From the NCBI GenBank assembly GCA_041635755.1, contig JBFKUL010000098.1, positions 1-9,701 on the forward strand: a stretch of DNA of 9,701 nucleotides, written 5' to 3'. The position numbers were made by a program, and so were the translations under genes. Of this stretch, positions 1-5,514 are shown piece after piece. The notes under the pieces were generated by a model that worked only from the letters and a program-made list of their open reading frames with translations, searched no databases and had not been told where the DNA came from. Source of the DNA: JBFKUL01 sp041635755 (lineage in GTDB: Bacteria > Pseudomonadota > Gammaproteobacteria > Burkholderiales > SG8-39). Every line of letters begins with the position of its first letter. The stretch's first letter is position 1.

Positions 1-488
1 CCAGCCCTCACTGCTCGTTCGGCGTCGTCTTCTTTCGCGTGGGGGTAACCGAAGTAGACCAGCAACCCGTCTCCCTGGTGGCGGGCGACGAAGCCGTCGA
101 AACGCTTGACCACCTCCACGACCGCGCTGCGAAATCGGGTGAGCAGATCGCGGTAGTCCTCGACTTCCATGCGCTCGCCGAGTGCCACCGAACCGACCAG
201 ATCGCAGAACATTACCGTGAGCTGACGTCGCTCGGCCGCACCCTGGCTCGCCCCGCCCGAGGTTGCGTCGGCAGCATCGTCAAGCGACTCCGCCGAAGAG
301 ATCGGCGGGGCACCGCCAGGTCGCGCCGCGGCAAGCAAGCGTTTGCGCGGGCCCAGCGGCAGGCCGAGTTTCTCGAGGTCCGCCTCGGAGAGAAACGGCA
401 GATCACCGAGCTCGACCTCGTTAGCGGCAAACACCTCCGCGTACTTCGCGAGTCCGTGCGATTCGAGCCACTCGCGGATGTCGCTCAT
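1..488 (-). CDS. SAM-domain / class III adenylate-guanylate cyclase, N-terminal part (runs off left edge)
   Basis: Translating the minus strand from the ATG at 488-486 gives 162 open residues that continue past base 1. Residues 1-55 (start MSDIREWLESHGLAKYAEVF) have the pattern of a SAM (sterile alpha motif) domain. A linker of about 30 residues follows, and from residue 88 the protein matches a class III nucleotide cyclase: RQLTVMFCDLVGS carries the first metal-binding Asp (D96), and RHQGDGLLVYFGYP carries the second (D140). Both metal ligands are therefore present. The substrate-specifying and transition-state residues lie outside the window, so ATP versus GTP use and activity cannot be judged. 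In many proteobacterial proteins with this layout the cyclase is followed by an AAA-type ATPase and TPR repeats; whether that holds here is not visible. A GGGGA tract 5 bases upstream supports the start. The gene is divergent from the globin gene and separated from it by 112 bases. Confidence 0.88.
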   Translation of the reverse strand, partial: MSDIREWLESHGLAKYAEVFAANEVELGDLPFLSEADLEKLGLPLGPRKRLLAAARPGGAPPISSAESLDDAADATSGGASQGAAERRQLTVMFCDLVGSVALGERMEVEDYRDLLTRFRSAVVEVVKRFDGFVARHQGDGLLVYFGYPHAKEDDAERAVRA

Positions 489-600
489 CGAATCCCCAGA
501 ATGGTGCGCCGGGCGCGGGCCACTATAGTGTGGTCTCGGCTTTGCGCCGAATCGAGATTGCTTCCTGACCGTCCGCTTCTAACACAAAGAAAGGCATGTT
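489..600. promoter_or_regulatory. Divergent intergenic region between cyclase and globin genes
   Basis: This 112-base gap must hold the promoters of both flanking genes. It contains a perfect 10-base palindrome, CACTATAGTG (521-530), which places a TATAGT -10-like hexamer on each strand; neither has a convincing -35 at 16-18 bases. It also contains a -24/-12-like sequence on the plus strand at 531-546. The globin ribosome binding site (GAAAGG at 589-594) ends 6 bases before its GTG. No FNR-type TTGAT-N4-ATCAA box and no NorR-type GGT-N7-ACC site was found by eye. Confidence 0.45.
531..546 (+). promoter_or_regulatory. Possible sigma-54 (-24/-12) promoter for the globin gene
   Basis: TGGTCTCGGCTTTGCG keeps the nearly invariant GG (532-533) and GC (544-545) of RpoN promoters at the required 10-base separation, with the T before GG and the TT before GC. 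The middle CAC of the usual TGGCAC is lost. It would place transcription start near 557, about 45 bases before the GTG. A match of this quality can occur by chance, and no activator site is recognisable upstream. Confidence 0.25.
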
Positions 601-963
601 GTGGCGAAAACACTTTATGAGCGTTTGGGAAATACCAAGGGCATTGCGCGGCTCGTCGACGACGCGGTGAACGCGCGCCTTGCGAATCCCATTATCAAGA
701 CGCGATTCGAGAATAACAAGGATATCGAGCATGCGAAGAAGATATCCGTCGCGTTTTTCTGCGCCGGATCCGGTGGTCCCGAGTGCTATCCTGGAAGGGA
801 CTTGATCACCACGCACAAGGCAATGAACATCTCCGATCAGGAGTTCATCGCCGTGGTGGATGACATTCTTGGTGCAATGGACAAGAACAATCTGGGCGAA
901 GCCGAGAAGAAGGATGTTCTCGCCATTCTCTATTCACTCAAAGGGCAAGTCATCCACGTGTAG
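601..963 (+). CDS. Group I truncated hemoglobin
   Basis: A 120-residue single-domain 2-on-2 globin, the usual size for group I truncated hemoglobins, which bind heme and handle O2 or NO. The start is GTG at 601, supported by GAAAGG 6 bases upstream; the ATG at 596 is out of frame. Family landmarks are YERLG at 6-10, the E-F region SGGPECYPGRDL at 57-68, the proximal heme ligand His72 in THKAMNI, and the C-terminal helix KKDVLAILYSLKGQ. Aligned by eye to Mycobacterium tuberculosis trHbN, the distal positions B10 and E11 (Tyr and Gln there) are Val23 and Ser49 here, so the classic polar distal network for NO dioxygenation appears to be missing. Base composition is clearly less G+C-rich than the operon to the right. 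It is divergent from the cyclase and followed by a small cysteine-rich gene on the same strand. Confidence 0.93.
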   Translation: MAKTLYERLGNTKGIARLVDDAVNARLANPIIKTRFENNKDIEHAKKISVAFFCAGSGGPECYPGRDLITTHKAMNISDQEFIAVVDDILGAMDKNNLGEAEKKDVLAILYSLKGQVIHV

Positions 964-983
964 GTACAACGGCGCACAAATAT

Positions 984-997
984 TAGTACGTAGTACG
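984..997. repeat. 7-base perfect tandem duplication
   Basis: TAGTACG occurs twice back to back (984-990 and 991-997) in the 100-base gap after the globin stop codon. It lies just upstream of the 20-base dyad. It has only two copies and its function is unknown; it may be chance. Confidence 0.3.
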
Positions 998-1003
998 ATG
1001 TGA

Positions 1004-1023
1004 TTGGATTCGGCCGATTCCAA
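1004..1023. promoter_or_regulatory. 20-base inverted repeat upstream of the four-cysteine gene (possible operator)
   Basis: TTGGATTCGGCCGATTCCAA is a dyad in which nine of ten base pairs are symmetric; only the T/T pair at 1009/1018 breaks it. It sits 40 bases before the ATG at 1064 and 40 bases after the globin stop. The symmetry has no spacer, which suits a dimeric DNA-binding protein better than an RNA hairpin, and no T-run follows, which argues against a terminator. The half-site TTGGA does not match FNR (TTGAT). No regulator can be named. Confidence 0.4.
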
Positions 1024-1047
1024 CAGCCGAAGCGCCGCAGCGTCGTG

Positions 1048-1056
1048 TAAGGAGGG
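1048..1056 (+). promoter_or_regulatory. Strong Shine-Dalgarno site fixing the start of the four-cysteine gene
   Basis: TAAGGAGGG contains the full anti-16S complement AAGGAGG, 8 bases before the ATG at 1064. It is the strongest ribosome binding site in the window. It shows that the real protein begins at 1064 and not at the in-frame TTG at 1004. Confidence 0.85.
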
Positions 1057-1063
1057 AACCGTT

Positions 1064-1216
1064 ATGACCCTATGTCCCGTCGCCTTGGCCGTGGGTTGCA
1101 AGAAATGCCCGGCCTTATCGGTCTGTCCCTTGAAGGGCGTCATCGGTGATTTCAAGGAACCGGACAAAGCGCAGCCGAAGCACGCAGGGAACGACCCGAA
1201 ACGCGACCAGAAGTAG
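1064..1216 (+). CDS. Small four-cysteine protein, 50 aa, function unknown
   Basis: The protein starts MTLCPVALAVGCKKCPALSV and has four cysteines at 4, 12, 15 and 21, giving the pattern C-x7-C-x2-C-x5-C, with a proline after C4, C15 and C21. All four lie in the first 21 residues. The second half is short, charged and probably disordered (many K, D, P). There is no signal peptide. The Cys-Pro motifs suggest binding of zinc or an Fe-S cluster, but no family with known function can be assigned. An excellent ribosome binding site and a symmetric upstream dyad indicate a genuinely translated and possibly regulated gene. It lies 100 bases after the globin gene on the same strand and converges on the acetyltransferase gene. 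Composition resembles the globin gene more than the operon. Confidence 0.78.
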   Translation: MTLCPVALAVGCKKCPALSVCPLKGVIGDFKEPDKAQPKHAGNDPKRDQK

Positions 1217-1226
1217 CGTCGTGCGC

Positions 1227-1264
1227 AGCCGCAGTCCGGCCCGCTGAAGGGTCGAATCGCGGCT
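1227..1264. terminator. Possible two-tier stem-loop between convergent genes
   Basis: AGCCGC (1227-1232) can pair with GCGGCT (1259-1264). Inside, separated by a symmetric 5x5 internal loop, GGCCC (1238-1242) pairs with GGGTC (1249-1253, one G-T pair) around a 6-base loop. It fills most of the 52-base gap between the stop codons of the four-cysteine gene and the acetyltransferase gene, the right place for a bidirectional terminator. No T-tract follows on either strand, so intrinsic termination is doubtful. Confidence 0.3.
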
Positions 1265-1268
1265 CGCG

Positions 1269-2291
1269 TCAGTCGAGCCGCTTGACGAACGCGAGGCGCT
1301 CGGAGGGACCGAAGCCCGCGCGCGAGAGAAACGCGAGCAGGTCGAGATTGGCGTGCGAAACGACGGTCTCGACGCGCTCGGCGCGCAGCGCAGCAAGGTT
1401 GACGAAGAGCTGCGAGAGCAGCGCATGGCCGATGCCCTTGCGCCCGTGGCGCGGGTCGACGCCGATGGTGTCGAGGATCGCCACCGGCGAAGTGCGGCCG
1501 AAGTCGCCCATGTCGAGGCGCGCCATCATGTACCCAGCGATGCTTCCATCGACCCACGCGGCGAAGGAAGCGCGCACCGCGAAGCCCTCGGCCGCTTCGG
1601 CGAGCGCGTGGCGCAGGTAGGCGCTGCGGTCGCGGCCGGTGATGCGCTGGTCAAGCCGCGCCACCGCTTCGAGGTCTTGCGGGCGCAGCACGCGCAGATC
1701 CACCAGATCGCGCGCCAGCGGCTCGAAATCGCATGGCTGCGCCGCGCTGTAGTCGTTCGGGTCTCTATGTCGCTCCTCGTCAGGCATCTGGAGCCGCGCC
1801 TCACGCGGCACCATGGCGTCGATCGCACAGTCGAGCACCTGATTGCGCCCGAGCGACCAGCCGCCGTGATCCAGGAAGCGCAGCATGCGGTGCTCGCGCC
1901 ACGTCGCCGCCGTGCGCAGCTCGCGGATGCCGCGGCGCCGCGCCTCGCCCTCGAGGGCAGCACCGAGCGCGGCGCCCATGCCGTGCGCCTGGGCGGGCCG
2001 CTTGACGCCGATGACCTCGAGCCGCATCGCCGGCTCGACGCGGCCGAACTCGCCCTCGAGCACGCGCCCGAGCACGTAGCCTGCGAGCGTGCCGTTCTGA
2101 TCGATCGCGAGCTGCGCGTGCAGCGTCGGCTCGCGCTTCGCGGCGGCGAGGCGCCGCTCGAAGTAGTGCCGCCGCGCCTGGCCTTCGAGCAGAGCGTCGA
2201 TCGCGACCACGGCGGCAACGTCCTGGGCGGTGAGTGGCCGTGTGCGAAGCGTCATGCCTTTGTCGTCTTGGGTTGCAGCGCTGGTGGCCAT
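1269..2291 (-). CDS. Tandem-domain GNAT family N-acetyltransferase
   Basis: A 340-residue protein with two GNAT folds, about residues 14-160 and 198-340. Each has a recognisable motif A for acetyl-CoA pyrophosphate binding: domain 1 has IGVKRPAQAHGMGAALG (about 94-110, core QAHGMG), and domain 2 has TIGVDPRHGRKGIGHALL (about 275-292, core GRKGIG). Each is preceded by a beta-strand motif of the GYVLGRV/GYMMARL type. Domain 2 looks the better preserved. The substrate is unknown. The start at 2291 lies 17 bases after the hemerythrin stop codon; a second in-frame ATG at 2255 (preceded by AAAGG, but only one base away) is a less likely alternative. It is the last gene of the phenylacetate operon. 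GNAT lysine acetyltransferases are known to inactivate AMP-forming CoA ligases (Pat in Salmonella and Rhodopseudomonas), so the CoA ligase four genes upstream is a conceivable target; this is inference. Confidence 0.88.
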   Translation of the reverse strand: MATSAATQDDKGMTLRTRPLTAQDVAAVVAIDALLEGQARRHYFERRLAAAKREPTLHAQLAIDQNGTLAGYVLGRVLEGEFGRVEPAMRLEVIGVKRPAQAHGMGAALGAALEGEARRRGIRELRTAATWREHRMLRFLDHGGWSLGRNQVLDCAIDAMVPREARLQMPDEERHRDPNDYSAAQPCDFEPLARDLVDLRVLRPQDLEAVARLDQRITGRDRSAYLRHALAEAAEGFAVRASFAAWVDGSIAGYMMARLDMGDFGRTSPVAILDTIGVDPRHGRKGIGHALLSQLFVNLAALRAERVETVVSHANLDLLAFLSRAGFGPSERLAFVKRLD

Positions 2292-2308
2292 CCTCGTTCC
2301 CCGGTGGA

Positions 2309-2809
2309 TCAGGCGTCCGCGTACGCGGCGAGCAGTTCGCGATCGGTGTCGTCGTCGAGCAGGTCCTCGAGCATCGGCAGGAGCGCCATCTCCTCCTTCT
2401 GCACGTGAACCGTCAGGCGCTCGGCGAGCTCAAGCGCGAGCGTGCGCAGCCGCTGCCAGCCCTGCGGGTCCAGCCCGCCGGCGCGCTGCGCCGCGACCCG
2501 CGTCGCGAAATCCACCGCCGCGGCGCGAATCGTCTCGTGCTCTTCGGCGAGCAGCTGCACGATGTCGGCCTCGCCCGCGTCGGCGAGCCGCGGAAACAGC
2601 GCCTGCTCCTCAAACTCGAAGTGGCGCGAAACTTCCTCGGCGAGCCCCGCCGAGCACTCGCGCAGCGCGCGCTCGAGCGGCTCGTCCGGAGCGGCCGGCG
2701 GCCAGTCGGCGCCGCGCGCGGCAATCGCAAGCTCGAGACGGCCCCAGGCGCCGAGCGTCGCGAGATGCTCTTCGTGCAGGCGGCGGCTGGTCTGTCGCAG
2801 GTAGTCCAT
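2309..2809 (-). CDS. Hemerythrin-like HHE diiron protein
   Basis: A 166-residue, mostly helical protein with a complete hemerythrin/HHE ligand pattern: LHEEH (His12, His15), HFEFEEQALFPRL (His63 with Glu67/68), EEHETI (His91) and HVQKEEMALLPML (His135 with Glu139/140). Such domains hold a mu-oxo diiron site that binds O2, or senses or repairs damage by NO or oxygen (DNA-binding or YtfE-like roles in other members). There is no signal peptide or membrane segment, so it is cytoplasmic. The start at 2809 is supported by AAAGGAG (2817-2823), 7 bases upstream and overlapping the stop codon of the preceding membrane-protein gene, which suggests coupled translation. The gap between the two coding regions is 13 bases. 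In an anaerobic aromatic operon it may buffer oxygen or NO, but no residue specifies which. Confidence 0.9.
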   Translation of the reverse strand: MDYLRQTSRRLHEEHLATLGAWGRLELAIAARGADWPPAAPDEPLERALRECSAGLAEEVSRHFEFEEQALFPRLADAGEADIVQLLAEEHETIRAAAVDFATRVAAQRAGGLDPQGWQRLRTLALELAERLTVHVQKEEMALLPMLEDLLDDDTDRELLAAYADA

Positions 2810-2816
2810 GCAAAGG

Positions 2817-2823
2817 CTCCTTT
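2817..2823 (-). promoter_or_regulatory. Shine-Dalgarno of the hemerythrin gene, touching the upstream stop codon
   Basis: On the minus strand AAAGGAG follows directly on, and shares its first A with, the TGA stop (2825-2823) of the membrane-protein gene. It sits 7 bases before the ATG at 2809. This layout decides the hemerythrin start and implies that ribosomes ending the upstream gene can reload there. Confidence 0.7.
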
Positions 2824-4115
2824 CAGGCGCGCGTGGGCGCAGCGCCTGCGGGCGGCGCCGCGTCGCGCAGGCGCAGCATCGCGCTGGTAAAGAAAACGGC
2901 GTAGGCGAGCGCGCCGGCCAGCCCGGCGGCGGCGCCGAGGCGTACCAGCCAGCTCATGCCGAGCAGCGTGCCGGGAATGAGCGCGCCGATCGCCACGAGG
3001 TGCAGCGTGCGGTGCACTGCGAGCGGCCCCGCCGCGCTGAAGGCCGAGGCGAGCGGCGCGCCGGGTCCGCGCCCGGAGGCGTGAACCGAGGCGAGAAACG
3101 GAACGATGCGCTGCAGGACCGCGAGCAGAAAGGTAAGCAGCCAGCCGAGCACCAGCAGCTCGCCGAACGCGACCACCGCTTGCGCGGGTACGCGGTCGAG
3201 CGCCAGCGGGATGGCGAGCAGGAGGCTCGCGGCAAGGCAGCCCCACGACACGCGTACCAGCAGGAACGCCGGCCCGAGCGGGCCGCGCAGGCGCGCGCGT
3301 AGCGAGCGCTCCATGGCAACGATGTGCGCCAGCGCGGCGCCGAGACCGAGCGCCGCAGCTGCCGCGAGCCATGCGCCGCTGCCGCCCGAGGCGAGCGTGC
3401 CGAACGCGAGCGTGAGCGCCGCGAGCGCCCCGACGAGCGGAACATAGCCGCGGCGCGCCGAAGGCGCTGGCGCAACCGCGAACATCGGCAGCAGAAAGTA
3501 CGACAGCCCGAGCGCAAACAACCCCATGAAGCCGTAGGTTGCGGCGATAAAGTGCGTGCCAAGCACGGCGCGCCGGTCGAGCGCGATGCCGTGTTCGTAG
3601 TACGCGACCAGCGCCAGGGCGCTCGCAAGGAGCACGAGAAGGCAGGCGAACGCCGCCCAGGCGTGCGCGCGCACCAAAGGCATGCCGCGCGCGCGCAGCA
3701 GGTTCTCGCCGAGCAGCCAGGCGTAGATCGCGAGCGCGACGAGTACCGCCATCGCTCCGGGTGCCATCCAGCGAGGCTGGTAGAGCGCGGCACCCAGCGC
3801 GAACAAGGCAACGCCGGGAACGAACAGCCACCACGCGAGCTTGACGGCGGCCACGGAGCGCACGGCCTGGCGCGTCGCTACCGGCAACAACTGCATACTC
3901 GCGCCCACCGCGGTCATCGCCAGCACCCCGAGCGTCACGAGATGCAGCGAGGCGAATATCGGCCCCAGCCCACCGCCGAAGGCAGTCAGATCTGGCGCCG
4001 CGACAAGCAGGCCGAGCCACGCGAGCGCGTGGAACACCACCGCGGCGCCGAAGTAGCGAAACGGCACTGACGCGGGCAACAGCCGGCTGCGGGCGCCGAG
4101 CGGCGAGGGGAACAT
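2823..4115 (-). CDS. Polytopic membrane protein, distant heme-copper-oxidase-subunit-I-like
   Basis: A 430-residue, very hydrophobic protein with about 12 predicted membrane helices. A threefold pattern spaced about 130 residues apart is visible: H58-LVTLG...MQLLP78, H188-FIAATYG...FLLP210 and E319-LLVLG...RIVP339. This fits helices II, VI and X, the pseudo-threefold architecture of heme-copper oxidase subunit I, where these helices carry heme and CuB ligands. The third copy has Glu instead of His, and there is no His-His pair in the following helix, so a normal oxidase or NO reductase site is not present. Other histidines are H29, H151, H175, H264, H345, H368 and H372. I recall uncharacterised oxidase-fold proteins with similar HLxxLG...LLPV motifs, but I cannot name a function. 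The ATG lies 3 bases after the ligase stop. Heme transport, quinone interaction or O2/NO chemistry are all possible; none is shown. Confidence 0.8.
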   Translation of the reverse strand: MFPSPLGARSRLLPASVPFRYFGAAVVFHALAWLGLLVAAPDLTAFGGGLGPIFASLHLVTLGVLAMTAVGASMQLLPVATRQAVRSVAAVKLAWWLFVPGVALFALGAALYQPRWMAPGAMAVLVALAIYAWLLGENLLRARGMPLVRAHAWAAFACLLVLLASALALVAYYEHGIALDRRAVLGTHFIAATYGFMGLFALGLSYFLLPMFAVAPAPSARRGYVPLVGALAALTLAFGTLASGGSGAWLAAAAALGLGAALAHIVAMERSLRARLRGPLGPAFLLVRVSWGCLAASLLLAIPLALDRVPAQAVVAFGELLVLGWLLTFLLAVLQRIVPFLASVHASGRGPGAPLASAFSAAGPLAVHRTLHLVAIGALIPGTLLGMSWLVRLGAAAGLAGALAYAVFFTSAMLRLRDAAPPAGAAPTRA

Positions 4116-4118
4116 GCG

Positions 4119-5504
4119 TCAGCCCGCTTTCCCGGCACGCAGGTCGCGCACCCGGACGGCTTTGCCCTGCGAGCGCGGCACTTCGCCCGGTGCTTTTACC
4201 GCGACTTCCGCACTGACTCCGATCAGCGACTTGACGTGATGGCGCACGCTCTCTGCGATTCGCGCATGGCGCCCGGTGTCGCCGGTCGCCGCCTCGACCT
4301 CGATGGTGAGGTGATCCAGGCTGCCGCGGCGCTCGAGCACCAGCTGGTAATGCGGCGCGACCTCCGGAAGCCCCACCAGCACCGCCTCGATCTGCGTTGG
4401 ATACACGTTGACGCCGCGAATGATCAGCATGTCGTCGTTGCGTCCGGTGATGCGCCGGATGCGCAGGTGCGTGCGGCCGCACGCGCAGCGCTCGGTGGTC
4501 ACGCGCGTGACGTCGCGCGTGCGGTAGCGGATCATCGGCAGTGCCTGCTTGGTGAGCGTGGTGATCACCAGTTCGCCGGTCTCGCCTTCTGGCAGCGGCC
4601 TGCCGCTCTCGGTGTCGATCACCTCGAACAGGAAGTGGTCCTCCCAGCCGTGCAGTCCGGCCTGCGCCTCGCATTCGCCGGCGACGCCCGGGCCCATGAT
4701 CTCCGACAGGCCGTAGATGTCGATCGCCTTCAGGCCGAGGCGCGTCTCGATTTCCTTGCGCATCGCCTCGCTCCAGGGCTCGGCGCCGAACACGCCGACG
4801 GCCAACGCGCTCGTTCTGAGGTCGATGCCCTGCTGCTCGGCGACCTCGGCGATCGCAAGCGCGTAGGAGGGCGTCGCGCATAGCACGCGCGCGCCGAAAT
4901 CCTGGATCAGCACCACCTGGCGCTCGGTGCCGCCGCCCGACATCGGCACCACGGTGGCGCCGAGACGCTCGGCGCCGCTGTGCGCGCCCAGCCCTCCGGT
5001 GAACAGCCCGTAGCCATAGGCGTTGTGCACCACGTCGCCGGGGCGTGCGCCGGCGCACGCCAGCGTGCGCGCCATCAGCACGGCCCAGGTGTCGAGGTCG
5101 CGCGCGGTGTAGCCGACCACGGTCGGCTTGCCGGTGGTGCCCGAGGACGCGTGCAGCCGCGCGAGCGATTCGCGCGGGCGCGCGAACAGGCCGAACGGAT
5201 AGTAGTCGCGCAAGTCGCTCTTCACGGTGAACGGCAGCTTCGCGAGTTCGCTCAGACGCTTGAGCCCGCCCGGCTTGAACCCCGCAGCGTCGAGCCGCTG
5301 GCGGTGCAGCGGGACGTGCTTGTAGGCGTTGGCGAGCGTCGCGCGCAGGCGCTTGAGCTGCAGCCTGGCGAGCGCCTCGCGCGGCATGGTCTCGGCCTTG
5401 CGCTCGAAATAGAAGCGGGCGCCGTGCGTGCGCCCAGGCTTGGCGGTGCGATGGTGCGCGGCTTCGCCGGTCACCTGAACGCCCTGTACGTGCATCGCGG
5501 TCAT
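4119..5504 (-). CDS. paaK: Phenylacetate-CoA ligase (AMP-forming, PaaK/PadJ family)
   Basis: A 461-residue ANL-superfamily ligase that converts phenylacetate, ATP and CoA to phenylacetyl-CoA, AMP and pyrophosphate in the cytoplasm. Landmarks are the ATP-binding loop ASSGTTGKPTVVGYT (119-133), NAYGYGLFTGGLG (161-173), GVFGAEPWSE (237-246), the adenylate motif YGLSEIMGPGVAGEC (264-278), RYRTRD (327-331 region), the CACGRTH stretch (340-346), GRNDDMLIIRGVNVYPTQIE (354-373) and the C-terminal PRSQGKAVRV with the likely catalytic Lys448. The start at 5504 is chosen because GGAGAA stands 4 bases upstream and the ATG overlaps the stop of the membrane-subunit gene (ATGA). An upstream extension of the frame to 5957 is only antisense-like overlap. 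Relative to usual PaaK proteins (about 430-440 residues) there is an extra N-terminal stretch of roughly 25 residues with several His and Arg. A related aryl-acetate could be the true substrate. Confidence 0.93.
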   Translation of the reverse strand: MTAMHVQGVQVTGEAAHHRTAKPGRTHGARFYFERKAETMPREALARLQLKRLRATLANAYKHVPLHRQRLDAAGFKPGGLKRLSELAKLPFTVKSDLRDYYPFGLFARPRESLARLHASSGTTGKPTVVGYTARDLDTWAVLMARTLACAGARPGDVVHNAYGYGLFTGGLGAHSGAERLGATVVPMSGGGTERQVVLIQDFGARVLCATPSYALAIAEVAEQQGIDLRTSALAVGVFGAEPWSEAMRKEIETRLGLKAIDIYGLSEIMGPGVAGECEAQAGLHGWEDHFLFEVIDTESGRPLPEGETGELVITTLTKQALPMIRYRTRDVTRVTTERCACGRTHLRIRRITGRNDDMLIIRGVNVYPTQIEAVLVGLPEVAPHYQLVLERRGSLDHLTIEVEAATGDTGRHARIAESVRHHVKSLIGVSAEVAVKAPGEVPRSQGKAVRVRDLRAGKAG

Positions 5505-5514
5505 GGTGTTCTCC
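5501..5514 (-). promoter_or_regulatory. ATGA overlap and ribosome binding site coupling membrane subunit to CoA ligase
   Basis: Bases 5504-5501 read ATGA on the minus strand: the ligase ATG (5504-5502) overlaps the TGA stop (5503-5501) of the PadD-like gene. GGAGAA at 5514-5509 lies within the end of the upstream gene and serves the ligase. It is the third consecutive overlap of this type in the operon. Confidence 0.85.

Noticed and set aside
39..620. 193-codon plus-strand frame at the left end
   Set aside because: It is antisense to the SAM-cyclase gene, whose metal-binding Asp motifs are intact on the minus strand, and it overlaps the globin start.
1004..1216. 70-residue TTG-initiated version of the four-cysteine protein
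   Set aside because: The strong ribosome binding site at 1048-1056 points to the ATG at 1064, and the extra 20 codons cover the inverted repeat.
1353..2408. 351-codon plus-strand frame opposite the acetyltransferase and hemerythrin genes
   Set aside because: It is antisense to two genes with clear motifs, and its own composition shows no recognisable domain.
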